Of a stretch of DNA of 64,000 nucleotides, positions 14,878-24,610 are shown piece by piece (the stretch's first letter is position 1; each line of letters starts with the position of its first letter). This DNA is from Paenibacillus solanacearum (GTDB lineage: Bacteria; Bacillota; Bacilli; Paenibacillales; NBRC-103111), in assembly GCF_910593845.1 (NCBI RefSeq), contig NZ_CAJVAS010000010.1:153339-217338 (forward strand), given 5' to 3'. Below the pieces are notes generated by a model. The model was not told the origin of the DNA. It saw nothing but the letters and a program-made list of their open reading frames with translations, and made no database searches. The translations under genes and the position numbers were made by a program.

Positions 14878-15836
14878 AGCCCTTGTACCCGTTCTTTGGC
14901 GTACAGCGCGCTGCCGACGACGCCGGCATCCTCATTGCGCTCGGCGGCCTTAATCTGCAGATCTTTCCAATAAAAATCGAGTGCGGAGCGTTCCAGCTCT
15001 TCCCGCATCGGCCGGAACAGACGATCGCCGGCCAGCGCCGCCCCGCCGCCGATGACAATAACATCCGGGCTGAATAAGGTGATTGCGGAAGCAAGCCCCT
15101 TGCCCAGCAGCTTGCCGGTATGCTCCATAATTTCGCGGGCTACCGCATCCCCCTGATCGTACGCGCGCGAGACATCCGCAGCCGTCAGGCTGTCCAGCCG
15201 GTCGCCGGGAAACAGCTGCGCCAACAGCGTCGGCTTGCCTTGGGCAACCGCATCTTTCGCCTGCCGGGCAATGCCGCTCGCCGATACGGCCGTTTCCAGA
15301 CAGCCGGTCAAGCCGCAGTTGCACCGGTATGGAATGCCCTCCATCCCGATATGCCCCATCTCGCCGGCTCGTCCGCCCGCACCGTAGTACAGCTGCCCGT
15401 CGTTTATCATCGCGGCGGCAAGCCCCGTGCCGAGCGTAATGCCGAGTACGTTCGCATAGCCCCGGCCTGCCCCGGCCACCGCTTCCCCATACGTATACAT
15501 GCGCACGTCGTTGTTGACAAACACCGGAACGCCGTTCAGCTCGCGGCTGACGTTACCGGCAATCGGGAAGTCCTTCCATCCGAGGTTGACCGCCAGCACC
15601 GAAATCCCCTGCTTATGATCGACGAAACCGGGCACGCCGATCCCGACCGCCTTCACCTGAACACCGGCTTCCTCCGCCAGCTTCCGGATCGCTTCTCCGA
15701 TGCGGCGTACGACGTGCTCGCCGCCTTTGTCCGATTCGGTAGCCATTTTGGAGGTGGCCAGCACATTCCCCGCTTCGTCCGTCAAACCGCATACGATATT
15801 CGTTCCGCCGATATCTACGCCAACATAATGCTCCAT
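14868..15836 (-). CDS. ROK-family glucokinase
   Basis: The enzyme probably phosphorylates glucose or a related hexose with ATP in the cytoplasm. The 322-residue protein has the phosphate loop VGVDIGGTNIVCGL and the catalytic Asp in VFVNNDVRMYTYGE. The ROK zinc motif follows (GEMGHIGMEGIPYRCNCGLTG region, His plus three Cys), with the adenosine motif VIGGGAALAGD. The start at 15836 follows GAGGAG; a longer in-frame form reads into non-coding-like sequence. It stands alone. Length and motifs match Bacillales GlcK, but ROK substrate range cannot be read reliably from sequence. Confidence 0.85.
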   Translation of the reverse strand: MEHYVGVDIGGTNIVCGLTDEAGNVLATSKMATESDKGGEHVVRRIGEAIRKLAEEAGVQVKAVGIGVPGFVDHKQGISVLAVNLGWKDFPIAGNVSRELNGVPVFVNNDVRMYTYGEAVAGAGRGYANVLGITLGTGLAAAMINDGQLYYGAGGRAGEMGHIGMEGIPYRCNCGLTGCLETAVSASGIARQAKDAVAQGKPTLLAQLFPGDRLDSLTAADVSRAYDQGDAVAREIMEHTGKLLGKGLASAITLFSPDVIVIGGGAALAGDRLFRPMREELERSALDFYWKDLQIKAAERNEDAGVVGSALYAKERVQGLQA

Positions 15837-16114
15837 CGTTTCGATTCTCCTCTTCTCATCGCAAGCTTCCAACCTATTCCTATTCCCCACTTTAATGGAC
15901 AATGTTACTTATTTCAACGGTTTTTTGTGCGGCTTGCCGCTGGCTGCAAAAATCAGCCGGAACCTGACGCAGCCCTAAGAGCAGGTCATGCTGCGGCCGC
16001 CCTGTCCACGCAGCCGCACACGGCACGGCGGCCCGCTTAACCGCAGCGCAAAAGAGCGAATAGCCGGAACTCGAAATCCCGTCCATCCGCCCTGATTGAG
16101 GCTGGGCTATATCG

Positions 16115-16375
16115 TTATTGAACCATATCCCACTCGTGAATCTCGAAGCCTCTTGCGCCCTGCACGACGAACGGATCTTCCTCCGCCCATTGCTGCGCTT
16201 CCTCCATCGACTCCGCGCGGTAAATGACCATGCCGCCCCATCCGTCGACAAACTTTCCGTTGGCGAAGATGCGTCCCTTGGCCCGCTGCGCTTCCAAATA
16301 GGCCAAATGCTCCGGCCGGTATACGCGGCTCTTCTCTTCATCCTTCATCGGCAAAAACACGACATAATGCTTCAT
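16115..16375 (-). CDS. YciI family protein
   Basis: This 86-residue ferredoxin-fold protein of the YciI type opens MKHYVVFLPMKDEEKS and has the central pattern HLAYLEAQRAKGRIFANGKF. It also has AQQWAEEDPFV, the family's conserved His, Gly and Asp-Pro positions. Biochemical roles of the family are poorly known. It lies 39 bases downstream of the hydroxyacid dehydrogenase gene on the same strand and is probably co-transcribed. Confidence 0.85.
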   Translation of the reverse strand: MKHYVVFLPMKDEEKSRVYRPEHLAYLEAQRAKGRIFANGKFVDGWGGMVIYRAESMEEAQQWAEEDPFVVQGARGFEIHEWDMVQ

Positions 16376-16413
16376 TCCGCTTCTTCTCTCCTTCTAATGC
16401 AGAGGTGCGATGC

Positions 16414-17373
16414 TCAGCCGCCGATCACGTTGACGGGCTTGCCGGCGAGATACGCCGCCAGGTTGGCGACCGCCGTGTCCATCAAGCGGACACGGGCTTC
16501 CCGGGTCGCCCACGCGATATGCGGGGTGACGATGCAATTCGGCAGCGCCAGCAGCGGGTTGTCGGCGCGCGGCGGCTCGGCCGCCAGCACGTCGAGGCCC
16601 GCGCCCGCGAGGCGCTGCTCGCGCAGTGCCGCGGCCAGCTCGTCCTCGACGATCAGCGGGCCGCGCGAGGTGTTGATCAGCATCGCCGACGGCTTCATCA
16701 TGGCGATGTGCTCGCGGTTGATCAGCCCTTGCGTCGCGGGCGTGAGCGGGCAGTGCAGGCTGACGACGTCGGCCTGCTGCAGCAGTTCCGGCAGCGTCAC
16801 CCACTCCACCCCCTCCTCCGGGGTGGGGGCGGTGCGCCCGCTGCCGACGGCAACGACGCGCATCCCCATCGCCAGGGCGATGCGCGCGGTTTGCCGGCCG
16901 ATCCGGCCAAGGCCGATCAGGCCCATCGTTTTGCCCGCGAGCTCGATGAGCGGCGCTCGCGTGAAGCAAAAGTCCGGCGATGCGGCCCAATCGCCGGATT
17001 TCACCGCCTCATCGTGACGTCCGACGCGATGGCACAGCTCCAGCAGCAGCGCGAACACCAGCTGTGCGACGGAGTAGGTGCTGTAAGACGGCACATTCGT
17101 CACGACGATGCCCTGCTTCGCGGCAGCTTCGGTGTCGACAATGTTGTAGCCCGTCGCCAGCACGCCAATATAGCGCAGCTTCGGCAGCTGCGAGAGCGAC
17201 GCCGCGGACAGCGGCGTCTTGTTCGTCAACACAATGTCCGCGTCTGCGGCCCGAGCAGCGACCTCGTGCTCGGGCGTGCGGTCATGCAGGGTGACGGTTC
17301 CCAGCTTCTCCAGCGCGGACCAGCTCAAATCGCCGGGATTCAGCGTATATCCGTCCAGTACGACGATATGCAT
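16414..17373 (-). CDS. D-2-hydroxyacid dehydrogenase (glycerate dehydrogenase-like)
   Basis: The 319-residue NAD-dependent enzyme belongs to the D-isomer hydroxyacid dehydrogenases, which interconvert 2-keto acids and D-hydroxy acids. It has the Rossmann motif GLIGLGRIGRQTARIA at about 147-162 and the catalytic-Arg segment INTSRGPLI. The Glu appears in ERLAGAGLDVLAAEP-like sequence, and the catalytic His in TPHIAWATREAR. The opening HIVVLDGYTLNPGDLSWSAL resembles glycerate/hydroxypyruvate reductases. YciI follows on the same strand and a GNAT gene lies upstream. Hydroxypyruvate or glyoxylate is the best guess at substrate. Confidence 0.88.
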   Translation of the reverse strand: MHIVVLDGYTLNPGDLSWSALEKLGTVTLHDRTPEHEVAARAADADIVLTNKTPLSAASLSQLPKLRYIGVLATGYNIVDTEAAAKQGIVVTNVPSYSTYSVAQLVFALLLELCHRVGRHDEAVKSGDWAASPDFCFTRAPLIELAGKTMGLIGLGRIGRQTARIALAMGMRVVAVGSGRTAPTPEEGVEWVTLPELLQQADVVSLHCPLTPATQGLINREHIAMMKPSAMLINTSRGPLIVEDELAAALREQRLAGAGLDVLAAEPPRADNPLLALPNCIVTPHIAWATREARVRLMDTAVANLAAYLAGKPVNVIGG

Positions 17374-17462
17374 GGCAGCTCGTCTCCTTTCCGTATGGCC
17401 AAGGTGATGTTGCCGGCCGTGATGCCGGCCAAGTCATAAATTCAATGTAAACCATATCGCGC

Positions 17463-18476
17463 TCACGTTTCAAGCGGCGACACCGTTTTTTCCATCCGGT
17501 ACAAGCCAGGAACGGGAACATAGCCCAGCTTGTCGCGGTTAATGCGCAGCATCGGCTCGTTCATCGCATCATTATTCGTCCGCAAGTAGCGCGCCCCGGC
17601 CTTACGTGCCAGCCGGATCGCTTCCAGCTTAAGCGTCGTGGCGACGCCTTGGCCGCGAAACGCCTTGTCGACGCCGGTATACTCGTGGTAAAAGCTGTTC
17701 GTCTCCTCGTGGTACACCAGATTGGCGACCCCGATCCACTGCTCCCCGGCGATCGCCAGCAGCACGTGCTCCGGTGCGGCGCCCGGAAGCTCCAGCGTCC
17801 ATTTGCGCCATTCCCGAAATTCCGGGTTGGATTCGCGGTACCCCGGGATGTCCGGCGTCGTGCGGCAGTACAGCGCATACAGCTTGCGCTCGCTTTCTTC
17901 ACCCGGCCATTCGCTCAATGTGTCCAGACGAATGCCCGACCGCTCGAACGGGCCGTTTCCAGCCTGAGCGGCAGCATAAGCCTTCCCTTTCCTGCGTAAA
18001 TCGAGCACCGATTCGAACGTGTGCCGCGCCTTGCGAAATCCGCGCGCTTCGGCAAATCGCAGCGCATCCGGGTCGTTATCCTTTACCGCGTAATTGAGAT
18101 GCGACGCTCCTATTTGCATCGCCCACTCCGCCATTCGCTCGTACAACAAGCCGCCGGCTCCCTGTTTCCTCACTTGCGGCTCCACGACGAGCGTATGGTG
18201 CAGCTCCCCTGCCGGCGTCCACGGCGCACGCCACGCAATGCCGTACCCGACCACGTTTCCTTTGACGTCTTCCGCCACCAGCTTCAGCCGGTCGAAGCCG
18301 GTTAACCGCCCGGCCTCGTCCCTTGACAGCTTGCCCTGCGCGGGAATTTTGGCGTCTTCTCCCTCCAGCCGCTCTGACGTCGTCGGCTCGGACAAATAAC
18401 TGTTCAGCACACGCGCGATCGCCCGGTAATCGTCCGGCAGCCTGACGTTCCGAATGTTGCAGGTCAATCGTCTCAT
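17463..18476 (-). CDS. GNAT N-acetyltransferase with two GNAT-like halves
   Basis: The 337-residue protein has two acetyltransferase-like halves. The first half (about 1-165) has VVEPQVRKQGAGGLLYERM, an acetyl-CoA binding motif. The second half (about 180-335) has YTGVDKAFRGQGVATTLKLE with the stronger Q/RxxGxG/A signature and a TNNDAMNEPMLRINRDKLGY tail typical of this double-domain group. The substrate is unknown. It lies upstream of the dehydrogenase gene with an 89-base gap. Confidence 0.85.
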   Translation of the reverse strand: MRRLTCNIRNVRLPDDYRAIARVLNSYLSEPTTSERLEGEDAKIPAQGKLSRDEAGRLTGFDRLKLVAEDVKGNVVGYGIAWRAPWTPAGELHHTLVVEPQVRKQGAGGLLYERMAEWAMQIGASHLNYAVKDNDPDALRFAEARGFRKARHTFESVLDLRRKGKAYAAAQAGNGPFERSGIRLDTLSEWPGEESERKLYALYCRTTPDIPGYRESNPEFREWRKWTLELPGAAPEHVLLAIAGEQWIGVANLVYHEETNSFYHEYTGVDKAFRGQGVATTLKLEAIRLARKAGARYLRTNNDAMNEPMLRINRDKLGYVPVPGLYRMEKTVSPLET

Positions 18477-18615
18477 CCCCTTTTATCGCATCGATTTGTA
18501 TTCATTGTGTCATGCGCGCGAAGGCTTGGATAGGGAAAAATTGATTTTACTGCGAAACCGATTGCGTCGTAAGCAGTAATACTATTTATGGCCAAAAACG
18601 TTGGAGGGGAAATGC

Positions 18616-19044
18616 ATGCCGCATCCAGATGATGACATCTATGAGTTTGAAGAAACGTTTAGACAATTATTTCGAAAAGTGAAATCCAGCTGGTCCAAAT
18701 TCGAAGATCAAGGCGTAACCGCCTCGCAAGCGGTTATATTGGAGAAGCTCGAATGCGACGGACCGCTGAAAGTTTCGCAGCTGGCCGATATGCTGTGGAT
18801 TACATCAGGCGCCATCACGTCGCTGGCGGATAAGCTGATCGCCGGCGGCTTCGCGGAACGGGCGAGATCGGAAGCGGACCGCCGCGTTGTATACCTTCGC
18901 GTGACGGACAAGGGACGCGAAATTTTAGCCTCGCTCCGGGCTCACCGCAAGAAGGTGGTCGAGAGCTACTTCGGCAAGCTGTCCAAGGAGGATGTCCAGC
19001 ATCTGAGCCGCATTTTCAATCAAATATTGAAGGACACGGACTGA
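18616..19044 (+). CDS. MarR family transcriptional regulator
   Basis: The 142-residue winged-helix protein shows the MarR pattern. A helical N-terminus is followed by KVSQLADMLWITSGAITSLADKLIAGGF, the winged-helix recognition region. SEADRRVVYLRVTDKGREIL is the wing with the conserved DRR and TDKG. The start at 18616 is chosen because GGAGGGG lies six bases upstream; a TTG at 18601 begins within that site. Ligand and targets are unknown. It is divergent from the GNAT gene and followed by a 53-codon membrane-protein gene. Confidence 0.88.
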   Translation: MPHPDDDIYEFEETFRQLFRKVKSSWSKFEDQGVTASQAVILEKLECDGPLKVSQLADMLWITSGAITSLADKLIAGGFAERARSEADRRVVYLRVTDKGREILASLRAHRKKVVESYFGKLSKEDVQHLSRIFNQILKDTD

Positions 19045-19162
19045 GCCGCGGACTCGGCGAACCTTTCCCGCTCACGCATTTGTTTCGCGTATCTGATCAT
19101 CATTTTGTGAACGCATTCATAGAATGATAGTGTCAGATACATGAACGAAAGGAGCGGGTGGT

Positions 19163-19324
19163 ATGGTTGTCGAGTTTTTGATGTGGCTGACGCTCTTCGC
19201 TTCCCTCACGATTGCCTTCTGTACCTTTTTGCTAGAAGCAATTCTGCACGATTCCACGGCTTACGATATGGAGTTTCTATGGAAAGGCCAGTATACGCTG
19301 GAAGAGCTGCATTTGGACCGATAG
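19163..19324 (+). CDS. 53-residue membrane protein
   Basis: The product opens MVVEFLMWLTLFASLTIAF, one membrane helix, and continues into an acidic cytoplasmic tail ending TLEELHLDR. AAAGGAGCGGG precedes the ATG at good spacing. A longer overlapping frame at 19141 in another phase is less protein-like and lacks a site. It is 118 bases downstream of the MarR gene and may be co-regulated with it. Function unknown. Confidence 0.6.
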   Translation: MVVEFLMWLTLFASLTIAFCTFLLEAILHDSTAYDMEFLWKGQYTLEELHLDR

Positions 19325-19405
19325 ACGCTGCAATGCGACAAGCTCGAAGCCTTCGGCAGCACGGAACCCTGCGCTGCGGAAGGCTTATTTGAGCATTCCG
19401 GACTT

Positions 19406-20620
19406 CTACGTTTCGGACAGCTCCGCCGCTATGGGGCCGGCAGCCGCTGCTTTGGCGCTGCGCGAACGGGAAGCCCAGAAGACCAACGCAACCATCAAAG
19501 CATAGAACGCCACCAGCAGCCAGATGGACTGCGGAATCGTCATTCGGTCCAGACACCAGCCCGTCAAGAGCGGCAAGGTCGCTCCGCCCACGCCGCCGGA
19601 TGCGATCAATATGCTGGTCACGCGCTCCTCCAGCCCCTTGAAGAAGCTGTTCGCATAAATAAGCGTAATCGAAAACACGCCGGACAGGACAAGCCCCAGC
19701 AGCGCAATCAGCGCAAAGCTGGCCGCAGCGCCCTGCACCATCGCAAAGCAGGCGAGCACCACGCAGCCGCCGACGCAGCTGGCCAGCAGGTAGGCGGCAT
19801 AGCCGAATCGTTCCGCCAGATGAGCGGCAAACAGTCGGCCTACCGCCATCGCTCCCCAGAAGCATGTTCCGCCGAGCACGGCAATTTCCGGCTGCAATTG
19901 AACGTTCGCCACAAGGATGGACGGCAGGAAATTGGCTACGCTCATTTCCGTGCCCACATAGATCGCGAACACCGCGATGAAGATGGCGAACAGCCCTATC
20001 GGTTTATGCCTGAACGTGGGCGGAGAATGCAGCTCGGCACCTTCGCCGGCGGCGGTCTTTTGCATCATCGCCTGCATGCGTCCGAGCGGCAAGAGCGCCC
20101 AGAGGACGACCATGGCAAACGACAACACGCCCAGACTAAGGAATGCGCCCCGCCACCACCCGCCGGCAATAAATATCGACGAGATCAGCGGCATCCCCAG
20201 CGCGCCCAGACCGAAAAAAACTTCCAGCCGCGTCATCACAAACGTCTTGCGGCTTCCTTCCAGAAATTGAATGACCAGCGCGCCGATAATGGTCTCGACC
20301 ATCCCGAAGCCGAACCCGGCCAGCGGCGCAACAGTCAGTACGACCGGCCAGGACGGCAGCGTGAAAAATACAAGCTCCGCCGCGCTCAAACAGCCGAGGC
20401 ATAGAAATAAGGCGCCGCGCTTCCCCAGCTTCCCCGACCACCACGGCCCCGACAATACGCCGAGCAGGAAGCCGAAAAACTGAAGCGACACCAGCTGTCC
20501 GCCCGCACTGTAATCTTTGCCGTAATGGGCGAGCATTTCCGGCAGCAGCGACCCCATAATGACGTGTGCCAAACCGATCAATAAGTACGATAAGTATCCG
20601 TTCCAAAGAAAAGCTTTCAT
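19406..20620 (-). CDS. MFS transporter, probably sugar (FucP/GlcP-like)
   Basis: The 404-residue protein has 12 predicted helices. It shows a short basic loop between helices 2 and 3 (WWSGKLGKRGALFL) and the motif GFGFGMVETIIGALV in helix 4. The fold pattern with Glu in helix 4 (MVETIIGA) resembles the FucP/GlcP-type hexose-proton symporters more than drug exporters. It ends in a Ser/Arg/Ala-rich tail. The gene stands alone with no regulator on its strand, and the substrate is inferred. Confidence 0.75.
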   Translation of the reverse strand: MKAFLWNGYLSYLLIGLAHVIMGSLLPEMLAHYGKDYSAGGQLVSLQFFGFLLGVLSGPWWSGKLGKRGALFLCLGCLSAAELVFFTLPSWPVVLTVAPLAGFGFGMVETIIGALVIQFLEGSRKTFVMTRLEVFFGLGALGMPLISSIFIAGGWWRGAFLSLGVLSFAMVVLWALLPLGRMQAMMQKTAAGEGAELHSPPTFRHKPIGLFAIFIAVFAIYVGTEMSVANFLPSILVANVQLQPEIAVLGGTCFWGAMAVGRLFAAHLAERFGYAAYLLASCVGGCVVLACFAMVQGAAASFALIALLGLVLSGVFSITLIYANSFFKGLEERVTSILIASGGVGGATLPLLTGWCLDRMTIPQSIWLLVAFYALMVALVFWASRSRSAKAAAAGPIAAELSET

Positions 20621-20794
20621 CCGCCAAACCTCTCCATTGCTATGTATTCAGGCAATCATGCCGGCTAGGGCATCGGTTCCTTCCTTAACCATCATACAGT
20701 CATACAGAGGAAACGGGAAGCGCACAATGAGAGCCGCTATCCTTTTTTCCCGATGGCTCCCTCTGAATGCGGAAATAATCATGGATAAGAATCG

Positions 20795-20823
20795 AAAAAG
20801 CGACCTGTCTAGGTCGCTTTTAT
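20795..20823. terminator. Bidirectional terminator after the glycoside hydrolase
   Basis: AAAAAGCGACCT pairs with AGGTCGCTTTT around a four-base loop. The minus-strand 3' arm ends in CGCTTTTTCG, placing it about 80 bases downstream of the hydrolase stop codon. Confidence 0.85.
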
Positions 20824-20901
20824 TAGGAATCCCCTCATGTGCGATCTCGAACGCTAGCCAAGGTCATGGGAGGTCGAAGTCGAACTCAGCAAGAAATCGA
20901 T

Positions 20902-22920
20902 TCAATCAATGGATGAGAGCATAAATCTAGCCTGCGATCCTTCTCCGGTAGATTCCATCCAGAATGAAATCATAGCTCTGCTTCCATTAGCCTCCCAGGA
21001 GCTGGGCGCATTCTGTATCAAATCAAGCTCGAATTGTCGGTTCCCGACGCTTCCTTTATTCAACTGGGACCTAATGATTTCTTGGTCAGCTGCTGTGCCT
21101 CCTTTACCCCAAGGTAAATTTTTCGTACGAGCTGAATTGAACACATCTCCATGCCACAATACACTCTTAACAGCAGCTCCATTCTCGATATAGTCGACCC
21201 GGATGCCGAACATGCTGTCGGTAGAGAGTAAGGTTTGACTAAATTTATCGGTAAGCACATCCACGTTCAGCTTATGGGGCAGGCCCTCGTATTCTGTACC
21301 GCACACGGCTCTTCCTAAGGATCCGTTAACACCGGCATAGGCTGTCGCTCTAACTGCATCGTAAGCACAATAGCTTTCCCTCACATACGTATTGCCGTTT
21401 GTATCATTCAGTCTGTCGCTATAAAAATGTTTTTTTAAGATAGATGCATTTGTCAATCCACCGCGGTCCAAAACCGCATCTCCCGTACCATTGTCAATTT
21501 GTATGTAAGTAATTCCAGGACCGCTTATCGTTACGGTCTTTGTTACGCTGGCTGAACTCATTGCCTGTTCCTCTATCGGAGCAAACGCGGCCGTTCCGTT
21601 CTCAAGCGGGCTTCCATTGTTGGCGTCGATTTTGTATACGGAAAGTGTTGGCGTCGGTTTGGACAGGATCTCATTGGGAATGTTATTCAGATTAACATTG
21701 ATCGAATAGGGAGTCATTGAATCGTTCCACAGCATGATGGACGCACGGTGCTCATCCGCCGATGCAAACGATTTGACTCCTGAAGGTAAACTGCCGCCTG
21801 AGCTGACTCTCCACACCGGCATCTGCGCATATAGTTTCAGCATATTATAGAGCGGCAATTCCTGAACGTTGCTCCCTTGCCATCTCAATAGATGTCCAAT
21901 CCAACCTGCGAAGCCGACAGCCTGTAAATCCGATATTTTCATAAACTTGTCAAGATCGGTTAGTGATTTAACGGCCTCCGAGGTTAGTCCTGCGTTTGAA
22001 TCCCATTGTGAGCCCGGATTATAAGGACCGTACTGAAGAAGCATTAGCGGCGTCTTGTTGGCTTGTGTTCCAAGGGCGTTGCGAGCGTTCTCGAGCAAGC
22101 TGTCGTTCCATATTCTCGGCCCATAATTATTCATCGTCAAATAATCTAACTCCACATTCGGCTTCGTCGATCTAAGAGAAAAGTACTTGCTCATGAGTGT
22201 CTGAATGTATGATTGCCCACCTAATTCCGGAAGTAACTGCGCTCCCCATGGAATCAAATTCGCCATTCCAAATAATGCCTTACTGTTAACAGGCTTCATC
22301 TGCTCGTAGTACGCCTCGTAAATATCAAGCAAGTGTTGAGCGGATTCATCGGTTCGTTCTCCGGTTAAATTATGCTCAGGCTCGTTCCACATCGTCCAGG
22401 TTATTGGGTAGCTGTTATATTGCTGCGACCATCGTTTCATTGCCTCCGCCGACTTAACCAGATTCGTTGGAAACGGGAATTTAGCGCCTGCTGCCTCTGC
22501 TTCATCGTAGGGATGCCACTGCTTCGGGGCGCCTATGATCTGGTGGATAATTTGAATGTTTCGATCATTCAATCCTTGGTGTAAATTTCTTAGAAGCGTA
22601 TTGTCTTGTACCTGAATCGTTCCGTCCGACAGCTCCTCAATCGGATAAGGTGTCAGATATGGCCACGCCGTGTTCGGGAAACGAATTTCTCCGTTATAGA
22701 AAGCCGGTCTTATGTCATCCATATATGACAAGCTGTCGTTGACGCGCCTTGTTTGAAGCGCTCCTGCCAAACCTATTTTTGATTTAAGCAACGGGTGGAA
22801 TTTGATATTCGAAAAGTTTACGTTAGTGTAATAGACCGGATCTGCAACAGCATTCTGATTGTTTGGAATCACAACCAGGGATAAGCTGCAAACGATTAGC
22901 ATCCATTGAACTAATTTCAT
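20902..22920 (-). CDS. Secreted clan-A glycoside hydrolase (GH39-like)
   Basis: The 672-residue product has a signal peptide (about 1-27, cleavage near AVADPVYY). A (beta/alpha)8-like catalytic domain covers about residues 30-400, and a beta-rich C-terminal half shows no clear binding-module signature. TWTMWNEPEHNLTGE near residue 187 is the strand-4 Asn-Glu motif of clan GH-A enzymes, with Glu as acid/base; the nucleophile is not certain. A GH39-type assignment is tentative. The start at 22920 opens directly into the signal peptide; no strong Shine-Dalgarno site is visible. It is downstream of a sulfatase on the same strand, which suggests the substrate is a sulfated polysaccharide. Base composition is A/T-richer than the flanks. 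Confidence 0.7.
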   Translation of the reverse strand: MKLVQWMLIVCSLSLVVIPNNQNAVADPVYYTNVNFSNIKFHPLLKSKIGLAGALQTRRVNDSLSYMDDIRPAFYNGEIRFPNTAWPYLTPYPIEELSDGTIQVQDNTLLRNLHQGLNDRNIQIIHQIIGAPKQWHPYDEAEAAGAKFPFPTNLVKSAEAMKRWSQQYNSYPITWTMWNEPEHNLTGERTDESAQHLLDIYEAYYEQMKPVNSKALFGMANLIPWGAQLLPELGGQSYIQTLMSKYFSLRSTKPNVELDYLTMNNYGPRIWNDSLLENARNALGTQANKTPLMLLQYGPYNPGSQWDSNAGLTSEAVKSLTDLDKFMKISDLQAVGFAGWIGHLLRWQGSNVQELPLYNMLKLYAQMPVWRVSSGGSLPSGVKSFASADEHRASIMLWNDSMTPYSINVNLNNIPNEILSKPTPTLSVYKIDANNGSPLENGTAAFAPIEEQAMSSASVTKTVTISGPGITYIQIDNGTGDAVLDRGGLTNASILKKHFYSDRLNDTNGNTYVRESYCAYDAVRATAYAGVNGSLGRAVCGTEYEGLPHKLNVDVLTDKFSQTLLSTDSMFGIRVDYIENGAAVKSVLWHGDVFNSARTKNLPWGKGGTAADQEIIRSQLNKGSVGNRQFELDLIQNAPSSWEANGSRAMISFWMESTGEGSQARFMLSSID

Positions 22921-22997
22921 TCTAGCTTTCCTCGCCTTCGTAATCCTTTTGCAAGACTGAGTTGCAATCCGCCATATTGCCGATTGGAGGCTTGATC

Positions 22998-24566
22998 TTA
23001 TTGGTGGGAAACGGATGCTTGATCTTTGGCAAGTGCCTGTTCCTTGATCTGGGCGTAATGCAACTTCACCGTGCGGTTCTCGGGAATACGGTTTTCTTTC
23101 TCCATGCTCCAAACGATTAGCTTGCGCTCAAGTATGCTGCGAATGGATGCATACTCTTCATGATCGAACAGGTTCACGAGCTCGTCTGGATCGCTGCGCA
23201 AATTATAAAGCTCTCCGTCTCCGTTTGCGTAAACACTCAACTTCCAGTCATGAGTGCGGATACACTTGCCCTTCCCCATCCAAGCCTCGCGATATGCACA
23301 CCATACGAAGTAACGGTCGTCGAGCGGATGCTCCGGTCGAACGGTTATGTCGGATACTCGAATCGGTTCGCCGTCTTCTCCACTTTCCATTACAATATAA
23401 TCTCTAGGGACATATGCTTTATCACCATACAGAAACGGTCCCAAACTTTTCCCCTGCACCTCATAAGGAATCGGAATACCTGCCAGCTCGAGCAGGGTCG
23501 GCATGACGTCGACAAGCTCGACCATGTGCGAGCTGCGTTGGGCTCCCTTATAATCCGGCAGTGAGACGATGAACGGCACGCGAGTGAACGAATCGTAGAA
23601 CGCATTATGCTTCTGTATTAGTCCGTGCGCCCCCATCGAATCGCCGTGATCGGAAGTAAAGATGATAACCGTGTTGTCCATTAAGCCCAGCTCTCCCATC
23701 TTGGCAAACACCCGTCCGAGCGTATCATCAATAAAGCTGATCATTCCGTAATGAACAGCCCTTACCTTCCGGATTAAATCGTCATCAGCCCTATCCATCG
23801 CATCCATCATATTTGCAACCTTTTGGCGCTCCGGCTTGCCCTCCAAGCTGTCTTTTGGAGGGAGCGGTACCTCCTCGGGAATATACATTGAGGCATAGGG
23901 CTCAGGAGCTTGATATGGGGTGTGCGGGTCCGGAAACGACAGCCACATGAAGAATGGCCGATCCGTCATGCGCTTTTCTTCCAGATACTCGATAGCGGTG
24001 TCTCCAAGCAGATGCGTGCCGCACTTCTCCTTACGCGCGGGATTACTACCGTGACCGAGCGGCACTCGGAAGCAGTGCTTTACGGCCCACTCGTGAGCAG
24101 CTATCACCTCAGGATCCTGTCTGTAGCCATCAACCAGATGTCCGTGCTCAGCAAGTCGAATATAGTCGAATACGTCTTGAAGAATACTGGCATTACTAGA
24201 CACCGAATCCGAATAATAGTTTTTAGCCTTCTGTCCCATAAAAGCGTGATTTTTCCCAATAATCGCTGTCTGATAGCCGCTCTCTTTCAGAACCTGCGGC
24301 AGTGTTGTTTCATTGGGATTGATAAGCATATGATTGGCATGAACGCCGATCGTAGAAGCATATCGGCCTGTCATCATCGATGATCGGGACGGTGAACATG
24401 CAGGGTAGTTGCAATAAGCATGCTCGAACGTAACACCTCTGGCAGCAAGCTTATCCAGATTGGGCGTCTGGACCAAACGATTTCCGTAAAGCGCCAATGT
24501 CTCAGCAGATTGCTGATCTGTTTGAATCAATAAAATATTCGGCGAGTCTTGTGTTGCTCTTCTCAT
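22998..24566 (-). CDS. Type I sulfatase (formylglycine, Cys type)
   Basis: The 522-residue enzyme hydrolyses sulfate esters. N-terminal ILLIQTDQQ supplies metal-ligand Asp. ACSPSRSSMMTGRY contains the CxPSR motif with Cys57 as the residue converted to formylglycine. Later, GKNHAF and IIFTSDHGDSMGAHGL give the second metal-binding group. No signal peptide is present, so it appears cytoplasmic and would act on imported oligosaccharides. A formylglycine-generating enzyme is needed and is not encoded nearby. It lies between the solute-binding lipoprotein gene (44 bases upstream) and the glycoside hydrolase, as part of a glycan-use locus. Confidence 0.93.
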   Translation of the reverse strand: MRRATQDSPNILLIQTDQQSAETLALYGNRLVQTPNLDKLAARGVTFEHAYCNYPACSPSRSSMMTGRYASTIGVHANHMLINPNETTLPQVLKESGYQTAIIGKNHAFMGQKAKNYYSDSVSSNASILQDVFDYIRLAEHGHLVDGYRQDPEVIAAHEWAVKHCFRVPLGHGSNPARKEKCGTHLLGDTAIEYLEEKRMTDRPFFMWLSFPDPHTPYQAPEPYASMYIPEEVPLPPKDSLEGKPERQKVANMMDAMDRADDDLIRKVRAVHYGMISFIDDTLGRVFAKMGELGLMDNTVIIFTSDHGDSMGAHGLIQKHNAFYDSFTRVPFIVSLPDYKGAQRSSHMVELVDVMPTLLELAGIPIPYEVQGKSLGPFLYGDKAYVPRDYIVMESGEDGEPIRVSDITVRPEHPLDDRYFVWCAYREAWMGKGKCIRTHDWKLSVYANGDGELYNLRSDPDELVNLFDHEEYASIRSILERKLIVWSMEKENRIPENRTVKLHYAQIKEQALAKDQASVSHQ

Positions 24567-24610
24567 GTTTGCACCTCTTCTAATGTATAAATACCGGGAG
24601 AAACGTGGAT

